Origin: Rhodeus uyekii
Taxonomy: Eukaryota > Chordata > Actinopteri > Cypriniformes > Acheilognathidae
Assembly: GCA_037043235.1 (NCBI GenBank)
Contig: JAWRVZ010000052.1
Span: forward strand, 1,363,001 to 1,427,000
DNA length: 64,000 nt
Reading direction: 5' to 3'
Shown: positions 58,010-64,000 of the stretch, piece by piece
Layout of the letters: each line of letters begins with the position of its first letter
How positions within the stretch are numbered: the stretch's first letter is position 1
The notes under the pieces: model-generated
Told to the model about the DNA's origin: nothing
The model's database searches: none
The model's input: the letters and a program-made list of their open reading frames with translations, nothing else
Translations under genes and position numbers: made by a program

Positions 58010-60647
58010 CATTAACCCATGTGACAACTGAAGGTTAGGCCATGTCAGGTCTGCAGAGTTATGGTAATAGAGCTGGGCCTGTTTAAATGAGTTTGTGGAC
58101 AGAAGCCTCTGCTAGATTTACAATGTGTGGTTTGGAAAACAATGACATTTTGCGTGTGAGATGTTCATTTCTTTATTGATTACAGTTTTTTTGGATTGCT
58201 TACACACAAAATCTTTTCATGTCACACAATTTTTGAAACCTCTCACTCAAAGTGCAAAACTACATGCCAAATCTTCAAAACCATAAGCTATTTCTCAACC
58301 TTTGACTCAGATTTCAATTGCATAAAACACTTTTTTCAAAACACTACACACAATTCTCTACCTAAAACACAAAGATCTATCAGGAAGTGACTTGCTTTCC
58401 TTTTCCAAACACAATCAATCAAAACGCTACACTTATTCAGCAGGTCACAAAGACACACTCCTCACATGTGCAAACACTAACTGCTTAACTGATCACTAAC
58501 CATTCACTGCTTTACGTTACAGTAGTATAGATAGCCCTATAAATACATCAAAGGTCAGATTACCTGTTTTGAACGATGAATGCTAACAATTAACAGAGAG
58601 AAAGATGAGAAGGAGGAAGAGGCAGGGGACAACGAGGACAAATACCAAGAAGAGGAGAAGGACTTTTCTGGATGCAATTCACCCAAAGCTTGTCCCGATC
58701 CAGATCAGGCCCCTGCTTTGTGGTTATAAGGGACAATGTTAGTTTTCACCGGGCTGTTCTGGTACAAAACTGGTTTGCCACCCATCCACAATTTGTAGTT
58801 TTGTACCTACGCCCATATTCACTTTTTCTAAATCCCATAGAGTAATTCTTCTCAGCCTGGCACTGGAAAGTGTATGATTGCCAACCCTTTGCCCGCATGC
58901 CGCTTTTCCAGGCAATGGAGGACGCATGTGGAGACACAGAGGTTGCTTCTGTCCAAGGTTGGATACGCCACGCTAGGAGATCCTTCCCTCGATGTTTGGA
59001 AAGAAATACTTATCTTGTGATGTGGACGAAGTATTGTGGCCAGAACAAGCTGAGATGAAGAGATGAAGTTTAGCAGGTTGTGCTTTCCTCATCCACAGTG
59101 TTGTGGTGAACTGCTACTGCAGGTACACTTTCAAGGTGTTGTAGGAACGAAAGTACTGACCTGATGCCACATCTCTGTGTGTCCTCACCTCAGGAGAAAC
59201 ACCACATAGTGAAAATGCGCTACTTTATCCAAAGCAACTTACATTGCATTCAAGGTACACGTTGACAGGGCCATGCTCTACTGTTTGAGCTACAGGAAAA
59301 ACTTTCGCCAGGAAGAGGTCGACGCCATGAGTGTGAGCTCTGAGAACCAAGTTGGGCCAGATGGGCAATCATTAGGACCCGTTTGTCGTTCTCCCTGACC
59401 TTGCACATTGTCTGTGCGATGAGACTCACTAGGGGAAACGTCTACTTGTGTAGGGCATGGGTCTAGCAATGGGAGGATTCATGAGAGGCAAACAGATCAA
59501 CCTTTGTTTCGCAGAATCCTCTCCACATTAGCTGAACTGCCTGGGGATGGAGTCTCCATTCTCCACGGCTGGTGACCTGTCGCTAGAGCGCATTGGATAT
59601 GCGATTGAGGTTATCCAGGATATGAATGGTACATAGTGATTTCAGTCGCTGCTGACACCAGAGGAGTTGTGATATGCGACGAGAGCAGATCCCTGCCAAT
59701 TTATATGTCACCGTCGCGATATTGCCGTCCAAACCAACTTATGCTTGCCGTGAACCAACCCAAAGCTGCATGCACATTGGAGGCGTTTGTTGTGACAATA
59801 ACACGACTGGACACTTGAACTAAGGGAACTCTTGCCACAATAGGTGAACACAAATAGGTGACGACAGATTGGCACCATGCCAATGCCATCATGCCAACCG
59901 TCGAGTGCGGTGTCAAGCTCATCCAGTAACTCAAGAGGGAAATGAGAGGCTCGCGGGCATTTACCCGGCAAAAGCACTACTCCCAAAACTGCCCTCAGTT
60001 CTCACCACAGGCCTTGTATCCAAAGGTAACTAAGGAGGCTCTCTGTCTTCTAAAGACATAAGAGAACCGCAACTGCAATGTTCCGATGGCTTTTGCAGTG
60101 AGAGCCTGAGCCACCCAAAAACAAGCACTGGACACCGCAATCGTGCCCATCAGAGGGAGAGAGGAATCGCCCGCTGGTTTATGTACTTGTATTGGGCTCT
60201 TTTGATATTTTCAGAGGTGATTGTGGCTCCCAAGAGCGAACCCCATGTGTTGGTTTTGACACACGTTGAAGTGACTGACAGAAGGTGAACTAAGATATGG
60301 TGCTGCATACTGTCATTGAATCAAAGCTGATTCAGCCACACTTGCGCCAACTGTCTGATGCGGTTAGTTATTGCCTGTGTTGCATATCGTGCAGTGAAGA
60401 GAGGGGTGTTTGTTTGGGTGTCAAATATCAGCAGTGTTTCTCAGAAATTACTTATTATATCTTCAATGCCGGCTTCTCTTTCACACTTGAATGGACAAAA
60501 ACAAACAAAAGTCTACCAAAATGTACTTTCTCGAGTGTCCTTGTAAGCACAGTCTTAAATGAGGTTAACAAAGTCTTAAAGACTGTAAAGAGTTGTGAGG
60601 CCATGCGATATGTGTCAGATCACTAAAGATCGTTCAGTATGTGTGTT

Positions 60648-60690
<43 letters not shown>

Positions 60691-62728
60691 CCATGCATGT
60701 GGACTGAACCCTTATGCATGCCTATGTGTGCATGTTTCAGGCCTGGCGTGATCACCATGCAGGCGCTGTCAGAAGAAGACCGCAGACTTTGGATGGAAGC
60801 CATGGATGGAAGAGAACCGGTAATTAATCTGAGAGATCGTAAACATGTTTAGCTCTCAAATCTGATAGGCTTCATCTTAGGAGTGTTTCACATGCTTGGC
60901 ACTGCTGTGCATCAGATAAAGTGTATTCTTGTTTTGAATGCATAATCATTGCGTCTCATACATATGCATGTTAAGACCTTTAGCCTGTGTTCTTTATGGA
61001 TCTGAATTTAGGTACAGTGTTTTACTCAAGTATTGGCTTCATAATTGAATCTTCAATGTATTGTAGGATCTTCAATGTATTATGTTTTATAATCTAGTGA
61101 GCAGCCTTGCTAGTCTGCTGTTATCTACATACAGACAGCTATCTCTAAGGGCAACAAAATAACTTGAGTAGAACCAGAATCAGGGACTGCTGAAACACTC
61201 TTTAAGCTAAATAAACCCACCAGCAACACACAGGACAAAAATGTTCGACAATAGATTTCAATACAATTAGCTGTTAGCATGTTGCTAGGCTGATCAGTAT
61301 AAAAATTCACAAGTGCGTCTCAATTTGTGTACTTATGCACTCGACAATGCTTTTAAGTATAAATGGTTTTAAGTAGTGTGATCACACTGAAAATTTTAAA
61401 AAGAAAAAGTGCACCTTAAATACTCGGAAGATGCATTAAGTTAACGTTTAAAAAAAACAGTGTAGAAATATCAATATATAATATATAGAAATATATAGAA
61501 ATAAATATGTAGATAAGTAAATATCCTTGTAAAATTCACACACTGCACAAATGAGTAAATAGTGCATAAGTGCATAGTGTATATTGCATCATTAGGGACG
61601 CAAGTATAGAGCATACAAATACAGTAATCTCTTGCCACTTCGCTGTTCAAGTTTCGTGGCCTCAGTGCATCGCAGACTTTTGAAAAATATTAATCGAAAA
61701 TAAAAATTCAAAAATACCGCCATATCGGCAGCCGTATTGTGGAAAGCAGCGTTGTTTTATTGTAATTTATTGTGAGAGAATCTCTCAGAGGCTTTGTACA
61801 CGCCCATGGGCACACAGACAAGCATGTGATTGGTTCCCGGCGCAAGATCGACCAATGAGAGCACGAGTGGATGTATCCCGTGAGCTGATTGGCTGATCCT
61901 ACTTCGCAGATTTTCACCTATCGCGGGGGGTTCCGGTCCACATTAACCGCGATAAATGAGGGATCACTGTATTTGGTAAAATAGTAAACCTTTTAAAAAT
62001 TTGTATCAAAATTATTTGGTTTTGAATGAATACATTTATAATAATTTTTCCGTCATCCGCCATGCCTGTGTAGGCAGCTCTCTAGGTTTTGAAACAGATA
62101 ATGTGTTACCATGCTGAGTGACTCTTTCAGTATGATGAAGACTGCTTTTTAAAGCACTTAGCAAAGAGATTATACATGTAAAATAATGCAAATGAGGTGT
62201 CTGTATTGTGTCCTTTGACGGCTTTTCGACTGTTAACACAAAATTGTACTTGGGTAGGAGATTTTTGCCACCAAAGCTGCTTTGTGTTAACAGCCACAAT
62301 GTCTCCTCGCAGGTGTACACACTGAATCGTGATAGCCAGAGTGAAGCAAGTAAGTGCCAGTTCACTCATCTAAATTTGAAAATCATAATTTAGTTGAATT
62401 AAAATGGCAAACTCTTATCATTTAATTTTCATGAACACGTTTATGCTGTATGTAACTGTTTTTTTACCTTAAAGTTGTTTTTGCTCTAATGTACTTGCTA
62501 TTTAAGTGGCCCAGTTAGATGTCGTCGGCTTCAACGTTGTCAAAAAATTCATCTATGCCGTAGAAACCAGAGGTACTCCTCATTGTGTTTTGTTCAGAAA
62601 TAAAGGTCAGATGGTGACCAGCACATGTCACAGTCTGTGGTTTTCTATAACAGGTATTGATGAGCAGGGGCTGTACAGGATCGTTGGTGTCAACTCCAGA
62701 GTGCAGAAACTACTCAGCCTGGCCATGG
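44873..62728 (+). CDS. arhgap26: arhgap26 (GRAF1) Rho GTPase-activating protein, exons 2-14
   Basis: Thirteen exons with consistent phases join into 377 codons. They encode the BAR domain from about residue 52, the PH domain (about 263-370) and the start of the RhoGAP domain. GRAF1 bends membranes through its BAR-PH part, acts in clathrin-independent endocytosis and focal adhesion turnover, and stimulates GTP hydrolysis by RhoA and Cdc42. If exon 1 codes 51 residues as in other vertebrates, the arginine of GLYRIVG falls at residue 412, the arginine finger known for GRAF1. Exon 2 (AKRKFAESLNEFKFQCIGD) and the PH/GAP exons fit GRAF1 better than paralogues GRAF2 (arhgap10) or GRAF3 (arhgap42). 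Exon 1 and all exons after 14, including the SH3 part, are outside the window. No stop or frameshift was found. Confidence 0.93.
45881..45935. repeat. 55-bp intronic repeat, copy 1 (intron 2)
   Basis: TGGTTATTAGACAATTACGG through AAGGCCATTAAGAGT; recurs with about 3 mismatches at 48,070-48,124. Confidence 0.8.
46537..46565 (+). repeat. (TG)n tract 31 nt upstream of exon 3
   Basis: UG repeat in the transcript, between the probable branch region and the acceptor of exon 3. Confidence 0.9.
46597..46658 (+). CDS. arhgap26: arhgap26 exon 3 (BAR)
   Basis: 62 bp after TTTCATAG, before GTGAGC. Encodes AKSLQEFAGVLQNLEDERTRM, completing helix 1 and entering helix 2 of the BAR domain. Confidence 0.94.
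46713..46803. mobile_element. hAT-like end, one-sided
   Basis: CAGTGGTGATACCACCAACC and TTTTTTGTGCCGCGGACCGG resemble the hAT MITE ends at 17,717 and 54,251. The other end is not recognisable; a G run follows. Confidence 0.5.
46804..46835 (+). repeat. Run of 32 G in intron 3
   Basis: Uninterrupted G32 on the coding strand. If not an assembly artefact it can form G-quadruplexes in DNA and pre-mRNA. Confidence 0.85.
46840..47240 (-). mobile_element. LTR family 1 fragment
   Basis: GAACAAGACGGGTGGGGTTA, CATGCGGCCAACGTGAACGC and CCCTCACATGATGTAGAGCG parallel 13,348-13,485, so this is a diverged minus-strand copy of LTR family 1. Its ends are unclear. The open frames across it are not genes. Confidence 0.6.
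47664..47735 (+). CDS. arhgap26: arhgap26 exon 4 (BAR)
   Basis: 72 bp, phase 0 at both ends, after TCTCTTCAG, before GTTAGA. Encodes IENANDVLILPLERFRKEQI plus AAAK, BAR helix 2. Confidence 0.94.
48070..48124. repeat. 55-bp intronic repeat, copy 2 (intron 4)
   Basis: TGGTTATTAGACAATTACAG through AAGGCCATTAAGAGT, same orientation as the copy at 45,881. Confidence 0.8.
48381..48482 (+). CDS. arhgap26: arhgap26 exon 5 (BAR)
   Basis: 102 bp, phase 0 at both ends, after TTATCCCATAG, before GTATGT. Encodes EAKKKYDKETEKYCTVLEKH and LSLSAKKKEAHLHE. The basic residues fit the membrane-facing concave surface of the BAR dimer. Confidence 0.95.
48580..49188. mobile_element. TA-flanked Tc/mariner-like element in intron 5
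   Basis: CAGTAATGCCTTGAGATACG at the left and CGTATCTCAAGGCATCACTG at the right are inverted repeats of about 20 bp, flanked by TA (48,578-79; 49,189-90). Inside are (CTC)n at 48,928-48,955 and (TG)n at 48,974-49,002. No transposase. Confidence 0.85.
49316..49426 (+). CDS. arhgap26: arhgap26 exon 6 (BAR)
   Basis: 111 bp, phase 0 at both ends, after TGTCCCCAG, before GTAAAA. Encodes ADNQVDHVRQHFYEVSLEYV and FKVQEVQERKMFEFVEP, the core of BAR helix 3. Confidence 0.95.
50002..50106 (+). CDS. arhgap26: arhgap26 exon 7 (BAR)
   Basis: 105 bp, phase 0 at both ends, after TGTGTGTAG, before GTGAGT. Encodes LLAFLQGLFTYYHHGYELAK and DFNHFKTDLTISIQN. Next to it the ORF start codon seen in another frame is irrelevant. 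Confidence 0.94.
50552..50681 (+). CDS. arhgap26: arhgap26 exon 8 (BAR to PH)
   Basis: 130 bp, enters at phase 0, leaves 1 nt; after GGTCTTCCAG, before GTAAGA. Encodes TRNRFESTRSEVECLMKKMK then HTMQGYLFVQEK, the first PH strand. Confidence 0.95.
51471..51500. repeat. (AC)n microsatellite in intron 8
   Basis: Pure dinucleotide run; a second (AC)n lies at about 51,862-51,880. Confidence 0.95.
52076..52176 (+). CDS. arhgap26: arhgap26 exon 9 (PH)
   Basis: 101 bp, enters with 2 nt completing an Arg codon, leaves at phase 0; after CTAAATCAG, before GTAAGT. Encodes SFVSTWVKYYCSYHREPKRM then TLMLFDQKSGGKV, PH strands 2-4 including the basic lipid-facing loop. Confidence 0.93.
53590..54242. mobile_element. 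DIRS-like leader fragment, family 3, in intron 9
   Basis: CCTTGTTGGAGTTCCTCCAC, CATCAGGCCTAGTACCCCAG and repeated GGTTCCCCTCTTGG motifs resemble the noncoding end region of some fish DIRS elements as I know them. No coding domain is present. Assigned by general resemblance, so tentative. Confidence 0.4.
54251..54318. mobile_element. Tiny hAT-like MITE (68 bp) with 8-bp target duplication
   Basis: Ends CAGTGGTCCCCAACCCCTGG and AAAAAGGTTGGGGACCACTG. Flanks GTCTAGAT (54,243-50) and GTCTAGGT (54,319-26) agree at 7 of 8 positions. It interrupts the DIRS-like region. Confidence 0.8.
54319..54420. mobile_element. DIRS-like terminal motif
   Basis: GGTTACTATTATAACC followed by CCCGTTCCCTGAAGGAGGAACG has the same two nested small palindromes as the DIRS terminus at 8,309-8,347. 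Confidence 0.5.
55409..55503 (+). CDS. arhgap26: arhgap26 exon 10 (PH)
   Basis: 95 bp, enters at phase 0, leaves 2 nt; after TCTCTTTCAG, before GTGAGT. Encodes GDEESFTLKSCTRRKTDSIE then KRFCFDIEAVD. Confidence 0.95.
56046..56140 (-). mobile_element. SINE fragment
   Basis: ATGCATTTGGCAGACACTTT and CCAAAGCGACTTACATTGCA match the tail part of the SINE at 42,868-43,025; the tRNA-like part is missing. Confidence 0.6.
56632..57407. mobile_element. TTAA-flanked MITE in intron 10
   Basis: TTAAAGGGTCATGAAAGCCC on the left and GTTTTATGACCCTTTAA on the right are inverted ends with TTAA at both edges; 776 bp, no transposase. TTAA target choice fits piggyBac- or Kolobok-type elements. Confidence 0.75.
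57950..58006. repeat. (CA)n microsatellite in intron 10
   Basis: 57-bp dinucleotide run. Confidence 0.95.
58180..59060 (+). pseudogene. ISRm11-like Tc/mariner transposase remnant
   Basis: After an AT-rich leader, 58,607 onward reads RRRKRQGTTRTNTKKRRRTF then LDAIHPK. After an internal deletion it resumes near 58,724 with VIRDNVSFHRAVLVQNWFAT, LYLRPYSLFLNPIE, a TAA stop directly after that Glu, and FFSAWHWKVYDCQPFARMPL. Further on is VQGWIRHARRSFPRCLERN. D-N and NPIE-E are the second and third acidic sites of a DDE transposase; the first lies in the deletion. It matches an IS630-type family known from zebrafish. Inactive. Confidence 0.75.
59218..59296 (-). mobile_element. SINE fragment
   Basis: TACTTTATCCAAAGCAACTT, CATTCAAGGTACACG and TGCTCTACTGTTTGAGCTAC match the SINE at 42,868-43,025 with the middle deleted. 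Confidence 0.65.
59300..60250 (-). pseudogene. DIRS polymerase/RNase H fragment, family 4, in intron 10
   Basis: Around 59,830-59,690 the minus strand encodes VIVTTNASNVHAALGWFTAS, like the TTDAS-x-x-GWG start of a DIRS-type RNase H (the Asp is Asn), and then a frame-shifted GKHKLVWTA-type segment corresponding to the GKHVLVRTDN box. Sequence before and after shows general DIRS resemblance but no intact frame. Stops and shifts make it a pseudogene. Confidence 0.55.
60652..60688 (+). repeat. (GT)n tract about 52 nt upstream of exon 11
   Basis: UG repeat in the transcript, close to the acceptor of exon 11. Confidence 0.95.
60741..60819 (+). CDS. arhgap26: arhgap26 exon 11 (PH end)
   Basis: 79 bp, enters with 1 nt completing an Arg codon, leaves at phase 0; after TGTTTCAG, before GTAATT. 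Encodes PGVITMQALSEEDRRLWMEA then MDGREP: the C-terminal PH helix with its conserved Trp. Confidence 0.96.
61622..61969. mobile_element. TA-flanked pogo/Tigger-like MITE in intron 11
   Basis: CAGTAATCTCTTGCCACTTC and the complement of GCGATAAATGAGGGATCACTG are inverted ends, with TA on both sides (61,620-21; 61,970-71). Contains TCGTGGCCTCAGTGCATCGC, a signature of a widespread fish family. No transposase. Confidence 0.8.
62313..62349 (+). CDS. arhgap26: arhgap26 exon 12 (PH-GAP linker)
   Basis: 37 bp, enters at phase 0, leaves 1 nt; after CCTCGCAG, before GTAAGT. Encodes VYTLNRDSQSEA. This short exon is accepted because the phases on both sides require it and the peptide matches the GRAF1 linker. 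Confidence 0.88.
62507..62572 (+). CDS. arhgap26: arhgap26 exon 13 (RhoGAP start)
   Basis: 66 bp, enters with 2 nt completing a Met codon, leaves 1 nt; after CTATTTAAG, before GTACTC. Encodes AQLDVVGFNVVKKFIYAVET plus R. Confidence 0.93.
62654..62728 (+). CDS. arhgap26: arhgap26 exon 14 (RhoGAP, arginine finger)
   Basis: 75 bp after an 81-bp intron; enters with 2 nt completing Gly, leaves 1 nt; acceptor TATAACAG, donor GTGAGA. Encodes IDEQGLYRIVGVNSRVQKLL then SLAM. GLYRIVG holds the catalytic arginine (residue 412 by inference). The gene continues beyond the window. Confidence 0.96.
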
Positions 62729-63479
62729 GTGAGAATCAGACTTCCACTGCCAGTCATTTTGTTTTAGGGAATCCAGGAGATTGAAATTAAATGAAACCTA
62801 AACAATTTCTCTGCCTTAATTGTTTTGAGTAACATTATACCCATTTTGCATGACACTTGACATTTTTTCCTGCTTGTGCGACTAAATTTTGTTAGCTGTC
62901 GCACTAGTGCCACCACCACATATGTTGCATATGAGAAACAGCAAAACAAAAGAAAAGAAAAGTGAAACAAAACCATGCATTTGGTTTGAGTTGCATAGTG
63001 TGGACTGTTTATCAGCTTGGATCAGAACAGCTTTACCTGCTGAATGATTTCGAGCACATGACACCGTTTCTACACAGAGATCCAGTGAGATTCACCTCAG
63101 TGTTAATAACATTGCTGAGAGATTTAGTGAGAAGCGTTACAATTCGATGCAGAATTCTTTGTTACCATAGAAAAACATTTAGCCCTGAACGAACAAGTTA
63201 TGGAAGGCTTTTCAGTTCACATATCACAGATCACCATGTGTCAGTGTAGAAACTGTAACCATGGTATTGTGGCAGAAATAGTCAAATATTTTTATTTTAT
63301 TTTACATTATTAATCTCAGGGTTTGTACACTTTAAGAGGGAAATTCTAATATTTTCAAGTGCTTCACACTTTTTCCTGCACTTCAAAGCTCTACATATTA
63401 TCCAATTTTAATGTAATTTTTATTGTGATAATTTGTGAAATGTAAAGACGTAAAAAAGACGTTACTTGGACTGATGTCA
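62729..63479. other. Intron 14, no repeat or exon recognised
   Basis: AT-rich. The 95-residue open frame at 62,962-63,249 lacks splice signals and similarity. Confidence 0.4.
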
Positions 63480-64000
63480 TGAGGTCTCGCCTGGGAGCCC
63501 AATCACCTCCAAGTTGGTGGTAGTTGGCGCATAATGCGCCAATGAACATTGGCTAGTGAGATTTGCATGCTAAGTCACACCACCCAGCATATGAATATAA
63601 ATAGGACCGGCATACTCACTTCATTCATATTTTGCTGAGGAGCCGAGAGAGTATCCCGGCCATTCAGCGGTGGTTCAGGACTGTGGCAGGGGGACATAAA
63701 GTCTCTGTTCTCTCCTTCAGGAAATGAGGGGTTACATTAGTAACCTAGACGTTCCCTATCAATCAGTCATGTTCAACCCTGTCAGACTAACGTCACGGGG
63801 TCCCTATGGAAAGCGACACAGGCCCTGAACTGTGTTTTGAGTATTGGAGATGAAGATGCGTGCCCTTTGGCAACTGCTCTCACATAGTCTTAACCTACCT
63901 AGCACCCCAAGGGGGCATGCCTTGTCTTGGGAGGACGAGCGAGCGCAGTAAGGAGCACTGTCTTGAAAGACAGGATTTTAAGCTTTACTGACTCCAAGGG
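63480..64000 (-). mobile_element. DIRS-like element end with recombinase start, family 5, cut by the window
   Basis: 63,720-63,755 has AGGGGTTACATTAGTAACCTAGACGTTCCCT, the nested-palindrome layout of the DIRS internal/terminal region at 8,575-8,615. Beyond it the minus strand at 64,000-63,940 encodes LKILSFKTVLLTALASS, like the start of the core domain of DIRS tyrosine recombinases. This fragment lies in intron 14 and runs off the window, so its state is unknown. Confidence 0.6.

Noticed and set aside
60595..60852. 85-codon frame running through a GT repeat into exon 11
   Set aside because: The repeat part is intron; the splice acceptor at 60,740 and phase of neighbouring exons define the real exon.
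62506..62784. 92-codon frame covering exons 13 and 14
   Set aside because: It reads through the 81-bp intron 13, which happens to be open; GT-AG signals and the family sequence show that it is spliced out.

Overview
This is vertebrate nuclear DNA, most likely from a cyprinid or closely related teleost. The evidence is a GT-AG intron-exon gene whose translated exons match the vertebrate GRAF1/ARHGAP26 Rho-GAP almost residue for residue. The rest is a dense population of repeats typical of fish, and some of cyprinids: DIRS tyrosine-recombinase retrotransposons, L2-like and CR1/Rex1-like LINEs, degenerate Tc1 copies, TTAA-flanked MITEs, an ISRm11-like Tc/mariner copy, a tRNA-derived SINE and many dinucleotide microsatellites. 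Species cannot be fixed from the sequence alone.

Layout. Positions 1-44,872 hold no recognisable exon of arhgap26. This stretch is probably its long first intron plus or minus upstream intergenic DNA, and it is filled with mobile elements, many nested. The main ones are: an LTR of one family (8,182-14,062) split by a DIRS element (8,303-13,206) that is itself split by an L2-like LINE (9,380-10,360); an L2-like LINE (22,780-26,355) split by a CR1/Rex1-like LINE and by a DNA element with a 6-bp target duplication; a TA-flanked DNA element (27,177-32,815) holding a 4.0-kb APE-type LINE with a 14-bp target duplication; and an LTR retrotransposon with two LTRs and a 5-bp duplication (34,252-36,165) lying against a third copy of the TA-flanked family. 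One minus-strand stretch (37,149-37,393) looks like a genuine coding exon of an unidentified gene.

Positions 44,873-62,728 carry thirteen consecutive plus-strand exons (exons 2-14 by comparison with vertebrate GRAF1). They encode most of the BAR domain, the PH domain and the start of the RhoGAP domain including the arginine finger. All thirteen join in frame (1,131 nt, 377 codons), with no stop or frameshift. Exon 1 and the exons after 14 are not in the window or not recognised. The introns hold further DIRS, hAT-like, Tc/mariner, TTAA-MITE and SINE pieces and microsatellites. UG-repeat tracts lie close upstream of two acceptors, and intron 3 has a 32-nt G run.

The genes here do not form a pathway: there is one host gene, one candidate exon on the other strand, and many mobile elements, nearly all visibly inactivated. 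I found no convincing new biological system. The items most worth checking are the orphan exon, the DIRS terminal/internal complementary architecture with its amplified RNase H module, the nested insertions with exact target duplications, and the UG repeats next to arhgap26 splice sites.
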